A DNA stretch of 6,562 bases, from contig JBLMZH010000053.1 of assembly GCA_050258715.1 (NCBI GenBank), forward strand, positions 1-6,562, given 5' to 3'. Under the pieces are notes generated by a model that had not been told where the DNA came from, searched no databases, and saw nothing but the letters and a program-made list of their open reading frames with translations. Shown piece after piece: positions 1 to 5,726 of the stretch. How positions within the stretch are numbered: the first letter of the stretch is position 1; each line of letters starts with the position of its first letter. The stretch comes from JBLMZH01 sp050258715 (GTDB taxonomy: Bacteria > Patescibacteriota > Doudnabacteria > UBA920 > O2-02-FULL-48-8). A program made the position numbers and the translations under genes.

Positions 1-191
1 ACATATTGAAAGCCGGCGATGATCACGAATATGACGGATACGGCCCCGGCGATTGAAAGCAAAAAGTTCAAAGCAAATCCGAGGATGCTGTTAAAATCCG
101 TTCCCGGCCGGGTGGTGAACAGAGACGGGGCCGGGTTGTTGAGCGTGAAAGAAAGCAATCCGCTTTTTAGAGTATTGAAAAGTTCGATCAT
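1..191 (-). CDS. VirB2/TrbC-like pilin-like membrane protein, N-terminal part only
   Basis: The first 63 codons of a gene that runs off the left edge. It starts with ATG at 191-189, and the A, T and G of that codon overlap the TGA stop (190-188) of the gene before it, so translation is probably coupled. The protein begins MIELFNTLKSG and has a polar stretch with NNPAP and TTRPGTDF. A long hydrophobic helix follows at about residues 36-61, ending in IIAGFQY, where the window stops. This resembles the first helix of the two-helix pilin-like proteins encoded just upstream, where an aromatic residue precedes a short polar loop and a second helix. Unlike those, it has no clear cleavable signal peptide and no cysteine in the visible part. 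An assignment to the VirB2/TrbC-like class is inferred from the helix and the operon; the second half is not visible. A plus-strand frame over the same bases (19-207) is treated as a shadow. Confidence 0.75.
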   Translation of the reverse strand, partial: MIELFNTLKSGLLSFTLNNPAPSLFTTRPGTDFNSILGFALNFLLSIAGAVSVIFVIIAGFQY

Positions 192-838
192 GCGATTAAT
201 GAATTAATTACCGAAACGATAACATATGCCAAGACGGCTGCTGTAAAGCCGAGGACTGACCAGAACAATCCGGTCTTGGCTTTGGCGGCCTGCTGTTCAT
301 TTCCTCTCGCGGCCACATACATAAATCCTTCATAAACGACCATGAGGACTGCTGCTGTGCCAAAGATTCCCGCAGCGAAGATGACGAGGCTTGTTATCCA
401 TTCGCCCAAAGTATTGGAATTGAGCGGATTGACGGGAATAGAAGCACCCAACTGGAATGTGCCATTTTGAATGCCGATCGCGCCTTCAACCGCCATAACA
501 ATAGCATAAGCTCCGACCGAGATCACCAAGCCGACCACAGCATAAGTTAAGCTGGTTTTGGCAACGGTAGTTTGCTGAGGGTCGCCCCTGGAAAAAACCA
601 TTCGAAAAGCGCTGTAGAGGATTGCTCCCATTGCCAAAATTCCGATCAGGGCGTCAACAGACAAAAAAATCTGGCCGATTATTCCCTCGAAACTCCTTGT
701 CCCAAGCTGAGTGGCGTCACAGAGCGTCGCGCCGGTCGAATTCGGATCACAGGCCTGTTGCGCCAAGACCTTTGGAGCAATCAAAAACAATGCTAACCCC
801 GCGAACAAAATTGTAACCTCAGACCTAAGCCTTCTCAT
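188..838 (-). CDS. Tandem pilin-like membrane protein (two VirB2/TrbC-like units fused)
   Basis: A 216-residue exported or inner-membrane protein. Residues 1-26 look like a signal peptide (basic start MRRLRSE, hydrophobic core, VLA before QQ). Four hydrophobic helices follow at about 55-76, 98-118, 148-172 and 191-212. They form two similar units. In unit 1 an RG at 84-85 and AKT at 93-95 lie between the helices; in unit 2 an RG at 178-179 and AKT at 187-189 have exactly the same spacing, and both units end in AY-IV. QQ is also shared (88-89 and 182-183). This layout is like VirB2/TrbC pilin-like subunits, duplicated and fused. Two cysteines, C30 and C40, lie just after the predicted cleavage site. 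The start overlaps the stop of the upstream gene (ATGA at 838-835) and the stop overlaps the next start (ATGA at 191-188). No Shine-Dalgarno is visible. The function is not known; polymerisation is possible but unproven. Confidence 0.85.
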   Translation of the reverse strand: MRRLRSEVTILFAGLALFLIAPKVLAQQACDPNSTGATLCDATQLGTRSFEGIIGQIFLSVDALIGILAMGAILYSAFRMVFSRGDPQQTTVAKTSLTYAVVGLVISVGAYAIVMAVEGAIGIQNGTFQLGASIPVNPLNSNTLGEWITSLVIFAAGIFGTAAVLMVVYEGFMYVAARGNEQQAAKAKTGLFWSVLGFTAAVLAYVIVSVINSLIA

Positions 839-1251
839 ATGAAGTTTTGCATTAATTGGTTGAGGTTAAGCTGCCCTTGAGTCATCCACTGAACCACGAA
901 TTGAATGATTATATAAGACGTAAATACGATGACCAGGCCAAGCAGCGCGTTCATGGTCGTTGACTTGCCTTCGGCTATAGCTGACGGATTGCCGCCGGAA
1001 AGCATCATGCGCATACCCCCGTAAAGTACGAACAATATCGCCACCACGCCAGCAGCCTGCAACAGCCGGTTGATAACATTAACCACCATCTGGACCAAAA
1101 AACTGACACTGTTGCAATTTTCAATATCCGCAGCATTGGAGCCACGCTGACATTGGGTCGGAACCAGCCCCTGGGCCAAAAGAGTGGCTGACGGAATTGT
1201 CAGGACCGCAACCGCGGCCAAAACCGCGACAAAGATTAATTTTTTCATCAT
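835..1251 (-). CDS. VirB2/TrbC-like pilin-like membrane protein (single unit)
   Basis: A 138-residue protein with a signal peptide (MMKKLIF start, hydrophobic core, likely cleavage after LLA at residue 26). A short exported segment follows with C34 and C46. There are two transmembrane helices at about 52-78 and 101-122, joined by a loop with YGGMRMMLSGGNPSAI and an EGK. The YGG-x5-SGGNP loop between two helices is typical of the small pilin-like proteins that are common in Patescibacteria and related in layout to VirB2/TrbC of type IV secretion systems. A hydrophilic tail rich in N, Q and L (TQGQLNLNQLMQNFI) ends it. The start is coupled by ATGA (1251-1248) to the solute-binding protein gene, and the weak GGAAA directly before ATG is the closest thing to a ribosome site. 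A second in-frame ATG follows immediately. The family call rests on layout; role and partners are unknown. Confidence 0.85.
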   Translation of the reverse strand: MMKKLIFVAVLAAVAVLTIPSATLLAQGLVPTQCQRGSNAADIENCNSVSFLVQMVVNVINRLLQAAGVVAILFVLYGGMRMMLSGGNPSAIAEGKSTTMNALLGLVIVFTSYIIIQFVVQWMTQGQLNLNQLMQNFI

Positions 1252-2546
1252 TTTCCGATCATTAATTTTTGTGCCGCCTGGCTGATGGCCGCTTTGGGGT
1301 CAGTGTTCTTTAAAACCACCGCGTCGATTAGTTCCAGAAAAACATTTTCAAAAGTGGCCGGATCCTGCTTGTATGCGCTCTTGGCAAAGGGCGCATTTTC
1401 CGCAAAGACCCCGATGTCCAGATCCGAATACTGATCCTGGATCATGTCCTTGCGCGACGCCGGCAGTTTGTGCTTTTCGTAAAGCTTGGCCAGCTGCGCT
1501 TTTTCCGTGGCGTATTTCAGGAACTCCCAGGCCAGGTCCGGATTCTTTGAAGCTTTCGAAACCGACTCGCCCCAATAATTGGCGAAGTTCACTTTTTTCA
1601 TTTCCGAATCCTCTTCCTGGGGTGCCGCTGCCACTCCCCAATTCAAAGTCGGCGCCTTGGCCTGAATTCTTTCCCGCATATAGGAATACGACAGCATCAT
1701 GGCCAGCTTGTTCTGGCTGAAGGCATCAATGCTGTTGTTGGCCTTGGCATTCCAGGAGTAAACGCGGTTGCTCGGATTGGCAAACTGCGTGTAATATTTC
1801 AAAGCTTCAACTCCGGGATTATATTTTTCGTCGTTCTTGGTCAGTTCGCGGTTGAAAGCCGGAGTGTTGTTCACGGTATCGTACATGACCGCCCCTTTTT
1901 GAAGCATGAGCAGAGAAAGGATGTCGACGGCGCGATTGACGTTTGCCGAAGTTCCCATGGCAATGCCCGCCGGATTGAAGTCGCCGGTCGTACGATCGAC
2001 TTTGGCCAGGCGCTGAACAGCGGAAGCGACCTCATCCCAAGTCTTGGGCGGCTGGGAAATTCCCACCGAGTTGAGCATATCGCGATTATAGTAAAGCGCC
2101 AAAACATCAACCGACAGCGGCACGGCATAAATCTTGCTGTCCTTTATAAAATCGGAGCTTGCCACGTCCAGAAAAGTATCATTGTACTGGCGGACGGTCA
2201 TTAACGCGTCAGGCATCGGGGAAATTTTGTCGGAGTGCCTCAGCACCCAGTCGTTATGAATGGTAAAGATATCGGGCCCTTTGCCGGAAGCCAAAGCATC
2301 CACCAATTCTTTTTCATAGTTGGCCGGGTCCTTTTTGACGATTCTGACCGTGATCCCCTTGTTCGCCGCCCCGAAATCCGTGGCGATCTGATCGAGATTG
2401 CTCGGGTCCTCAAAGGTTTTCCACCAAACCAATTCGGCTTGAGCCGGCTTTGGCTTGGTACCAGTGCCGCCTTTGGACAAAACCAAAATCACCATTAATA
2501 CCACAAAAACCAGAATTCCGCCGATGATCAAGACCTTTTTGTTCAT
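1248..2546 (-). CDS. Membrane-anchored family-1 extracellular solute-binding protein
   Basis: A 432-residue protein of the ABC-type sugar-binding class (SBP family 1, MalE/UgpB-like). An uncleaved-looking helix at residues 4-23 is followed by a G/K/P linker (about 25-36), then the two-lobed binding domain beginning ELVWWKTFEDPSN. Family-typical elements are SGKGPDIF (87-94), KIYAVPLSVDVLALYYNRDML (139-158), PPKTWDEV (166-173), the run FSQNKLAMMLSYSY (276-289) that matches the usual F--GK-AM-----W segment, and a C-terminal LAWEFLKYATEK (338-349). There is no cysteine anywhere, so no lipobox, and it is probably held by its N-terminal helix. It is the first gene of a four-gene coupled operon and has its own promoter candidate. 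No permease or ATPase gene is next to it; pilin-like genes follow instead. The ligand cannot be read from the sequence. There is no Shine-Dalgarno before the ATG at 2546. Confidence 0.92.
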   Translation of the reverse strand: MNKKVLIIGGILVFVVLMVILVLSKGGTGTKPKPAQAELVWWKTFEDPSNLDQIATDFGAANKGITVRIVKKDPANYEKELVDALASGKGPDIFTIHNDWVLRHSDKISPMPDALMTVRQYNDTFLDVASSDFIKDSKIYAVPLSVDVLALYYNRDMLNSVGISQPPKTWDEVASAVQRLAKVDRTTGDFNPAGIAMGTSANVNRAVDILSLLMLQKGAVMYDTVNNTPAFNRELTKNDEKYNPGVEALKYYTQFANPSNRVYSWNAKANNSIDAFSQNKLAMMLSYSYMRERIQAKAPTLNWGVAAAPQEEDSEMKKVNFANYWGESVSKASKNPDLAWEFLKYATEKAQLAKLYEKHKLPASRKDMIQDQYSDLDIGVFAENAPFAKSAYKQDPATFENVFLELIDAVVLKNTDPKAAISQAAQKLMIGK

Positions 2547-2570
2547 GTTTGTTTCAACAAAAAAATGCGA

Positions 2571-2593
2571 TTGTTGTATTGATTCTACAACAA
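2571..2593. repeat. Perfect 8-bp inverted repeat over the solute-binding operon promoter
   Basis: TTGTTGTA (2571-2578) and TACAACAA (2586-2593) are exact reverse complements around a 7-base spacer. The right half covers part of the predicted -10 (2582-2587), which is where a repressor would block the operon. Alternatively, on the minus strand the hairpin is followed five bases later by a run of seven T, so it could be a weak, AT-rich terminator for galU. The sequence does not decide between the two. Confidence 0.5.
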
Positions 2594-2610
2594 ACTGCTA
2601 AAAAATTCAA
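2582..2610 (-). promoter_or_regulatory. Sigma-70-type promoter candidate of the solute-binding/pilin-like operon
   Basis: On the minus strand, TTGAAT (2610-2605) is separated by exactly 17 bases from TAGAAT (2587-2582). The -35 matches 4 of 6 consensus bases and the -10 matches 5 of 6. Transcription would start near 2575 and give a leader of about 29 bases before the ATG at 2546. The 70-base gap after galU fits a new transcription unit. Confidence 0.5.
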
Positions 2611-2616
2611 ATATTC

Positions 2617-3510
2617 CTAAACCTTGAGGTGTTTCAGATATTTCTGGAAATCCTCCCTCAGGTCCTCGTGCTTGAGTCCGAACTCAACCACAGCCTTAAG
2701 ATACTCAAGCTTGTTGCCGCAGTCGTAATATTTCGAATTAGTGATCTCAACCGCGTGGACGGGCTTTTTTTGTTCTAACAAAATATTCAGCGCGTCGACG
2801 TAAGTCAGTTCGCCCGGCGTATTGCTCTCGGTCAGCCGCACCCTTGCCTCTTCTATCGCCTCAAACATTTCCGGAGAATAAAGGTAGCCCGAAACGATGG
2901 CGTGAGTGGAATCGGTGCGCCCCGGCCCGGGTTTCTCCACAATCTCTTTGACCTTTAAAACGCCTTCGTCAACTTTTTCTCCAGTCGCAAAGCCATAGCG
3001 CTTGTAATCTTCAGGCTGGTCGCGGTAGATGCTGCCCAAGATCGCGGCCCCGCCCAATTTTTCATAAGCGCTGACCAGTTGCTGCGAGCGGGTCGGCGCG
3101 GCCTCGATGAAATCGTCTCCCCACAGGACGAGGAACGGTTCGTCGCCCACAAGCTCTTTTGCATTCAAGATGGCGGTGGCGTTGCCCAGTGGCCCTTTTT
3201 GCCTGACGTAATAAAAGTTGGCCATCTCGGCGATCTTTCGGATCTGCTCAAGCTCCTGATATTTACCGGACTCCTCGAGGCGTTTTTCCAGCTCAAACGG
3301 ATAATCGAAATGATCCTCGATCGACCGCTTCAGCCAGCCGGTAATAATGATGATGTCGGTTATCCCGGCTGAGACAGCGTCCTCGACCACATATTGAATG
3401 ATGGGCTTGTCCACCAAGGGCAGCATTTCCTTGGGCTGCGCTTTTGTTGCGGGCAAAAATCTCGTCCCGTAGCCCGCGGCGGGAATGACGGCTTTCCGGA
3501 CTTTTTTCAT
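2617..3510 (-). CDS. galU: UTP--glucose-1-phosphate uridylyltransferase
   Basis: Makes UDP-glucose from UTP and glucose-1-phosphate in the cytoplasm, a donor for surface polysaccharides and glycolipids. The 297-residue protein starts MKKVRKAVIPAAG. It carries the nucleotide-binding loop AAGYGTRFLPATK (11-23), followed by PKEMLPLVDKPIIQYVVEDA (26-45), a close match to the GalU signature. Other landmarks are VLWGDDF (128-134, the acidic metal/nucleotide site), VEKP (191-194), GELTYVDALN (233-242) and YDCGNKLEYL (262-271), all in the usual order. Length is normal for the family. I chose ATG at 3510: an upstream TTG at 3573 would lie inside the predicted -35 and would add 21 residues unlike any GalU. 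There is no Shine-Dalgarno before the ATG; the leader is T-rich. It has its own promoter candidate, nine bases past the yifB stop, and no clear terminator lies between the two genes. Confidence 0.96.
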   Translation of the reverse strand: MKKVRKAVIPAAGYGTRFLPATKAQPKEMLPLVDKPIIQYVVEDAVSAGITDIIIITGWLKRSIEDHFDYPFELEKRLEESGKYQELEQIRKIAEMANFYYVRQKGPLGNATAILNAKELVGDEPFLVLWGDDFIEAAPTRSQQLVSAYEKLGGAAILGSIYRDQPEDYKRYGFATGEKVDEGVLKVKEIVEKPGPGRTDSTHAIVSGYLYSPEMFEAIEEARVRLTESNTPGELTYVDALNILLEQKKPVHAVEITNSKYYDCGNKLEYLKAVVEFGLKHEDLREDFQKYLKHLKV

Positions 3511-3543
3511 AAATAAAAAAATTAGTTGATTACTTGCGCTTTG

Positions 3544-3573
3544 ATGATAACAGATGCCCTCTGTCTCTATCAA
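3544..3573 (-). promoter_or_regulatory. Sigma-70-type promoter candidate of galU
   Basis: TTGATA (3573-3568, 5 of 6) and TATCAT (3549-3544, 5 of 6) on the minus strand are separated by 18 bases. Predicted start is near 3537, about 27 bases before the ATG at 3510. The region begins nine bases after the yifB stop codon. Confidence 0.5.
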
Positions 3574-3582
3574 TAGACAAAT

Positions 3583-5103
3583 TTAATCAACCTTGGGGCG
3601 GTATTGAACAGCCTCGGAAAGATGCTCGACCTTTATTTCCTCCTCACCCGAAAGATCGGCAATGGTCCGGGCGGTCTTAAGCACCCGATGATAAGCCCTG
3701 GCCGACATCTGCAGCCTGCTTACGGCCAATTTCATAAAATCCTGTTCGATTTTTTTAAGGAGACAAAATTCGCGCAGCTCTCTGACTGTCATTTCCGAAT
3801 TTGTCCTGATCTTAACGTGTTTTTGAAACCGGCGGGTTTGGCGATCGCGGGCCTTTTGCACCCGTTCCTGGATGGTTTGAGATGATTCGCAGGGATTGTT
3901 GGAATTAAGCTTGTCAAAAGACAATCTGCCGACCTCCACGTGCAGATCGATGCGGTCAAGAAGCGGTCCCGATACCCGCTTTTGATACTTTAAGATTTGA
4001 GACGGACTGCATTGGCATTTTTTTTCCGGATCGCCCAAGTATCCGCAAGGGCAGGGATTTTGCGCCGCAACCAGTGTAAACTGCGCGGGAAAGATAACTG
4101 TCCCCGCAGCCCTCGCCACAGTGACCGAACCGTCCTCCAGCGGCTGGCGAAGATTTTCGAGAACCGAACGGGAAAATTCAGGCAGCTCGTCCAAAAACAG
4201 CACGCCGCGATGCGCTAAGGAAATTTCTCCGGGCTTGGGGATCGATCCTCCGCCGACTAAGGCAATGCCCGAAGTAGTATGGTGAGGACTGCGAAAAGGC
4301 CTGGCGGTAACTAGGTTGTCTTTAAAATTCAACAGCCCGCCAACGCTGTAAATTTTTGTGATCTCAAGCACTTCGCTGGGAGTCAGCTTGGGCAAAATCG
4401 AAGGCAGCGCTTTGGCCAAGAGCGTTTTGCCTGATCCAGGCGAGCCGGAAAAAAGCAGATGATGCCCGCCGGCCGCTGCGATCTCGAGCGCCCGCTTGGC
4501 AATTTCCTGGCCCTTAATCAATTTAATATCCAAGCCGGGTTCGGGATTGGCCAAAACTTGATTCCAATCAATTGGCATCACTGGCTCTTTTTTCACTAAA
4601 CCCTGGACAATGCCTATCACTTCTATGAGGCTATCGCAGGCAAAAGTTTTAAGGTCGCTTAACAAGGCAGCTTCTTTTTGGTTTCCTGTAGGGATGTAAG
4701 CTTCGGTAAATCCCAGTTTTTTCGCGAGCAAAAGCATGGGCAAAATTCCCGGCACAGGGCGGAGCATTCCGTCAAGCGCCAATTCGCCGACGAACAGTTT
4801 CAAACCCGGATCCAAAGATATTTGACCCGAGTTTAAAAGAATAGAGATGGCGATTGGCAAGTCAAAATGAGTGCCGGCTTTTGGCAAATCGGCCGGGGCC
4901 AGATTTATAGATACCCGGCTTCGCGGAAAAACACTTGAGGAATTCTTGATTGCGGACTTAACCCGTTCCCGGGCTTCCTGCACTGCTGTATCCGGCAGCC
5001 CTACGATAATAACTGCAGGAAGCCCGGAAGAAACGTCAACCTCAACTTCGACTATGGCCGCATCCAAACCGATGACCGTGGCGGATGAGATTTTTTTGAC
5101 CAT
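3583..5103 (-). CDS. yifB: YifB/ComM family Mg-chelatase-like AAA+ ATPase
   Basis: A 506-residue cytoplasmic AAA+ protein, full length for the family. In naturally transformable Gram-negative bacteria ComM is a hexameric branch-migration helicase that helps integrate incoming single-stranded DNA; homologues in other bacteria are mostly unstudied. The N-terminal ChlI-type domain spans about 5-160 with VGLPDTAVQEARERVKSAI (34-52) and NLAPADLPKAG-HFDLPIA (67-85). The ATPase domain spans about 190-395 with Walker A GSPGSGKT (220-227), RPFRSPHHTTS (268-278), Walker B VLFLDE (301-306), and a cysteine cluster CPCG...KKCQC (C351, C353, C363, C365) that could bind zinc. The LLDRIDLHVEV segment (381-391) follows. 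The C-terminal domain has the family's SARAYHRVLKTARTIADL (467-484). The start MVKKISSATVIGLDA fits the family. Its SD-like GGAG lies inside the upstream hairpin, 12 bases from ATG. Confidence 0.96.
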   Translation of the reverse strand: MVKKISSATVIGLDAAIVEVEVDVSSGLPAVIIVGLPDTAVQEARERVKSAIKNSSSVFPRSRVSINLAPADLPKAGTHFDLPIAISILLNSGQISLDPGLKLFVGELALDGMLRPVPGILPMLLLAKKLGFTEAYIPTGNQKEAALLSDLKTFACDSLIEVIGIVQGLVKKEPVMPIDWNQVLANPEPGLDIKLIKGQEIAKRALEIAAAGGHHLLFSGSPGSGKTLLAKALPSILPKLTPSEVLEITKIYSVGGLLNFKDNLVTARPFRSPHHTTSGIALVGGGSIPKPGEISLAHRGVLFLDELPEFSRSVLENLRQPLEDGSVTVARAAGTVIFPAQFTLVAAQNPCPCGYLGDPEKKCQCSPSQILKYQKRVSGPLLDRIDLHVEVGRLSFDKLNSNNPCESSQTIQERVQKARDRQTRRFQKHVKIRTNSEMTVRELREFCLLKKIEQDFMKLAVSRLQMSARAYHRVLKTARTIADLSGEEEIKVEHLSEAVQYRPKVD

Positions 5104-5137
5104 AAAAAATCAAAACTCCGTCAAACTGCGGAGTTTC
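5104..5137 (-). terminator. Intrinsic terminator / leader hairpin between the PUR-like gene and yifB
   Basis: On the minus strand, AAACTCCG (5136-5129) pairs perfectly with CGGAGTTT (5120-5113) around an 8-base loop, with one further G-U closing pair. It is followed by TGATTTTTT directly up to the yifB ATG (5103). It sits 7 bases past the PUR-like gene's stop. The 3' arm holds GGAG, the only SD-like sequence before yifB, so the hairpin may also mask the ribosome site. Confidence 0.75.
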
Positions 5138-5143
5138 TAAGCT

Positions 5144-5374
5144 TTATTTAATGGTCTCGACGAATCCAAAGACCTGAGCCAAGGACTTTTTGAACTCATC
5201 CATTTCGTTATCGAAGATCATGAGGTTGGAGCGCTGGGTCTGTCCTTCTTTAAAAGACGACTCCGTGATCTTGATATAGGGCTTGTCCTTTTTGCTTTTT
5301 CTGACGTCAAAGAAAAAGACTCGCCTTCCGACCGTCATTTTGGTCGAAAAAAGAGGAGTAGCGAACTCTGGCAT
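5144..5374 (-). CDS. Small PUR-domain (DUF3276-like) nucleic-acid-binding protein
   Basis: A 76-residue protein that is essentially one PUR repeat. The segment TVGRRVFFFDVRKSKKDKPY (14-33), then IKITESS (34-40), then an aromatic/charged end with NLMIFDNEMDEFKKSLAQVF (50-69) follows the beta-strand plus C-terminal helix pattern of bacterial PUR-alpha-like / DUF3276 proteins (Bacteroidetes and spirochaete members bind DNA or RNA). Single-repeat bacterial members usually dimerise. The ATG at 5374 gives a short N-terminal extension; Met13 (MTVGRR) is an alternative start nearer to the domain edge, and neither has a Shine-Dalgarno. It lies between a predicted promoter and a good intrinsic terminator, so it may be a one-gene unit. 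The target sequence is unknown; a regulatory or RNA-binding role is inferred from the family. Confidence 0.8.
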   Translation of the reverse strand: MPEFATPLFSTKMTVGRRVFFFDVRKSKKDKPYIKITESSFKEGQTQRSNLMIFDNEMDEFKKSLAQVFGFVETIK

Positions 5375-5387
5375 AAGCGTTAGCTTA
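5374..5387. repeat. Inverted repeat at the start codon of the PUR-like gene
   Basis: TAAGC and GCTTA flank a 4-base spacer (GTTA) and the left arm touches the ATG. A protein or hairpin at this spot could control the start of the PUR-like gene, possibly the PUR protein itself. Short enough to arise by chance. Confidence 0.3.
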
Positions 5388-5400
5388 ATGATAAGAGCAC

Positions 5401-5429
5401 ATGCTACACCTCGAAAAAAATCGTGTAAA
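5401..5429 (-). promoter_or_regulatory. Sigma-70-type promoter candidate of the PUR-like gene
   Basis: TTTACA (5429-5424, 5 of 6) and TAGCAT (5406-5401, 4 of 6) are 17 bases apart on the minus strand. The predicted start near 5394 leaves a leader of about 20 bases before the ATG at 5374. It begins just after the stop of the 73-residue gene at 5435. Confidence 0.45.
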
Positions 5430-5434
5430 GACCC

Positions 5435-5656
5435 CTAGTTATTAACAACCCCTGAAGCCGGGGCGCTGTATGAATAATTACCAAAGAGCAATCCCGAAAA
5501 ACGGTCGTTGACGATGAGTGGAACGCCCGAGAGCCTGTATACCTGCTCAGCCAGCGCTTTAACCTGGCAGTTATGCGCTACTCCGTTTGAACAATGAGCG
5601 CAAAGGCTGGCAATCTCATTGGCAATATTTACTTTTCGTTGTTCGAATTCACTCAT
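5435..5656 (-). CDS. Small Cys/His protein of unknown function
   Basis: A 73-residue cytoplasmic-looking protein; I do not recognise the family. Its centre reads CAHCSNGVAHNC (C19, H21, C22, H28, C30), a compact C-x2-C-x5-H-x-C arrangement that could bind a metal ion, followed by a helix-like QVKALAEQVYRLSGVPLIVND (31-51). The last 13 residues are low complexity (S, Y, A, G, V, N). Start choice is firm: an in-frame TAA lies one codon before the ATG at 5656. No Shine-Dalgarno precedes it. It sits 70 bases after the lexA stop and may be read from the lexA transcript, since I see no terminator or convincing promoter in that gap. Coding is supported by the coherent Cys/His spacing and by its place among same-strand genes, but homologues were not checked. 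Confidence 0.65.
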   Translation of the reverse strand: MSEFEQRKVNIANEIASLCAHCSNGVAHNCQVKALAEQVYRLSGVPLIVNDRFSGLLFGNYSYSAPASGVVNN

Positions 5657-5726
5657 GGGTTAGAAAGTAGAAATAGAATTTTAGAAAATATATTGAATTG
5701 ATTTATGTCCGCTTTTCCAGCAATGA

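Noticed and set aside
19..207. Plus-strand open frame of 62 codons at the left edge
   Set aside because: The opposite strand has a better gene here: a coupled ATG start and a clear membrane helix that fits the operon. The plus frame shows no recognisable features.
188..1250. Reassigned TGA code (Gly) as in Gracilibacteria/Absconditabacteria
   Set aside because: TGA ends three genes exactly where the next one starts, and no conserved protein needs an in-frame TGA read as glycine.
1373..1720. Plus-strand open frame of 115 codons inside the solute-binding gene
   Set aside because: It is antisense to well-conserved coding sequence and its protein is rich in P, S and R without any domain; a shadow frame.
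3511..3573. Extending galU to a TTG at 3573
   Set aside because: The extra 21 residues do not look like GalU, the TTG lies in the predicted -35, and MKKVRKAVIPAAG is the family's normal start.
4871..5140. Plus-strand frame over the yifB N-terminus and its leader hairpin
   Set aside because: It is antisense to conserved yifB codons and then runs through the terminator; no coding signs.
5388..5434. Possible small RNA or tRNA-like segment between the 73-residue gene and the PUR-like gene
   Set aside because: No cloverleaf or strong stem can be drawn; the segment is explained by a promoter.
5444..5464. Short CCCC/GGGG hairpin near the end of the 73-residue gene as a terminator
   Set aside because: Only four base pairs, inside coding sequence, and no T-run follows on the minus strand.
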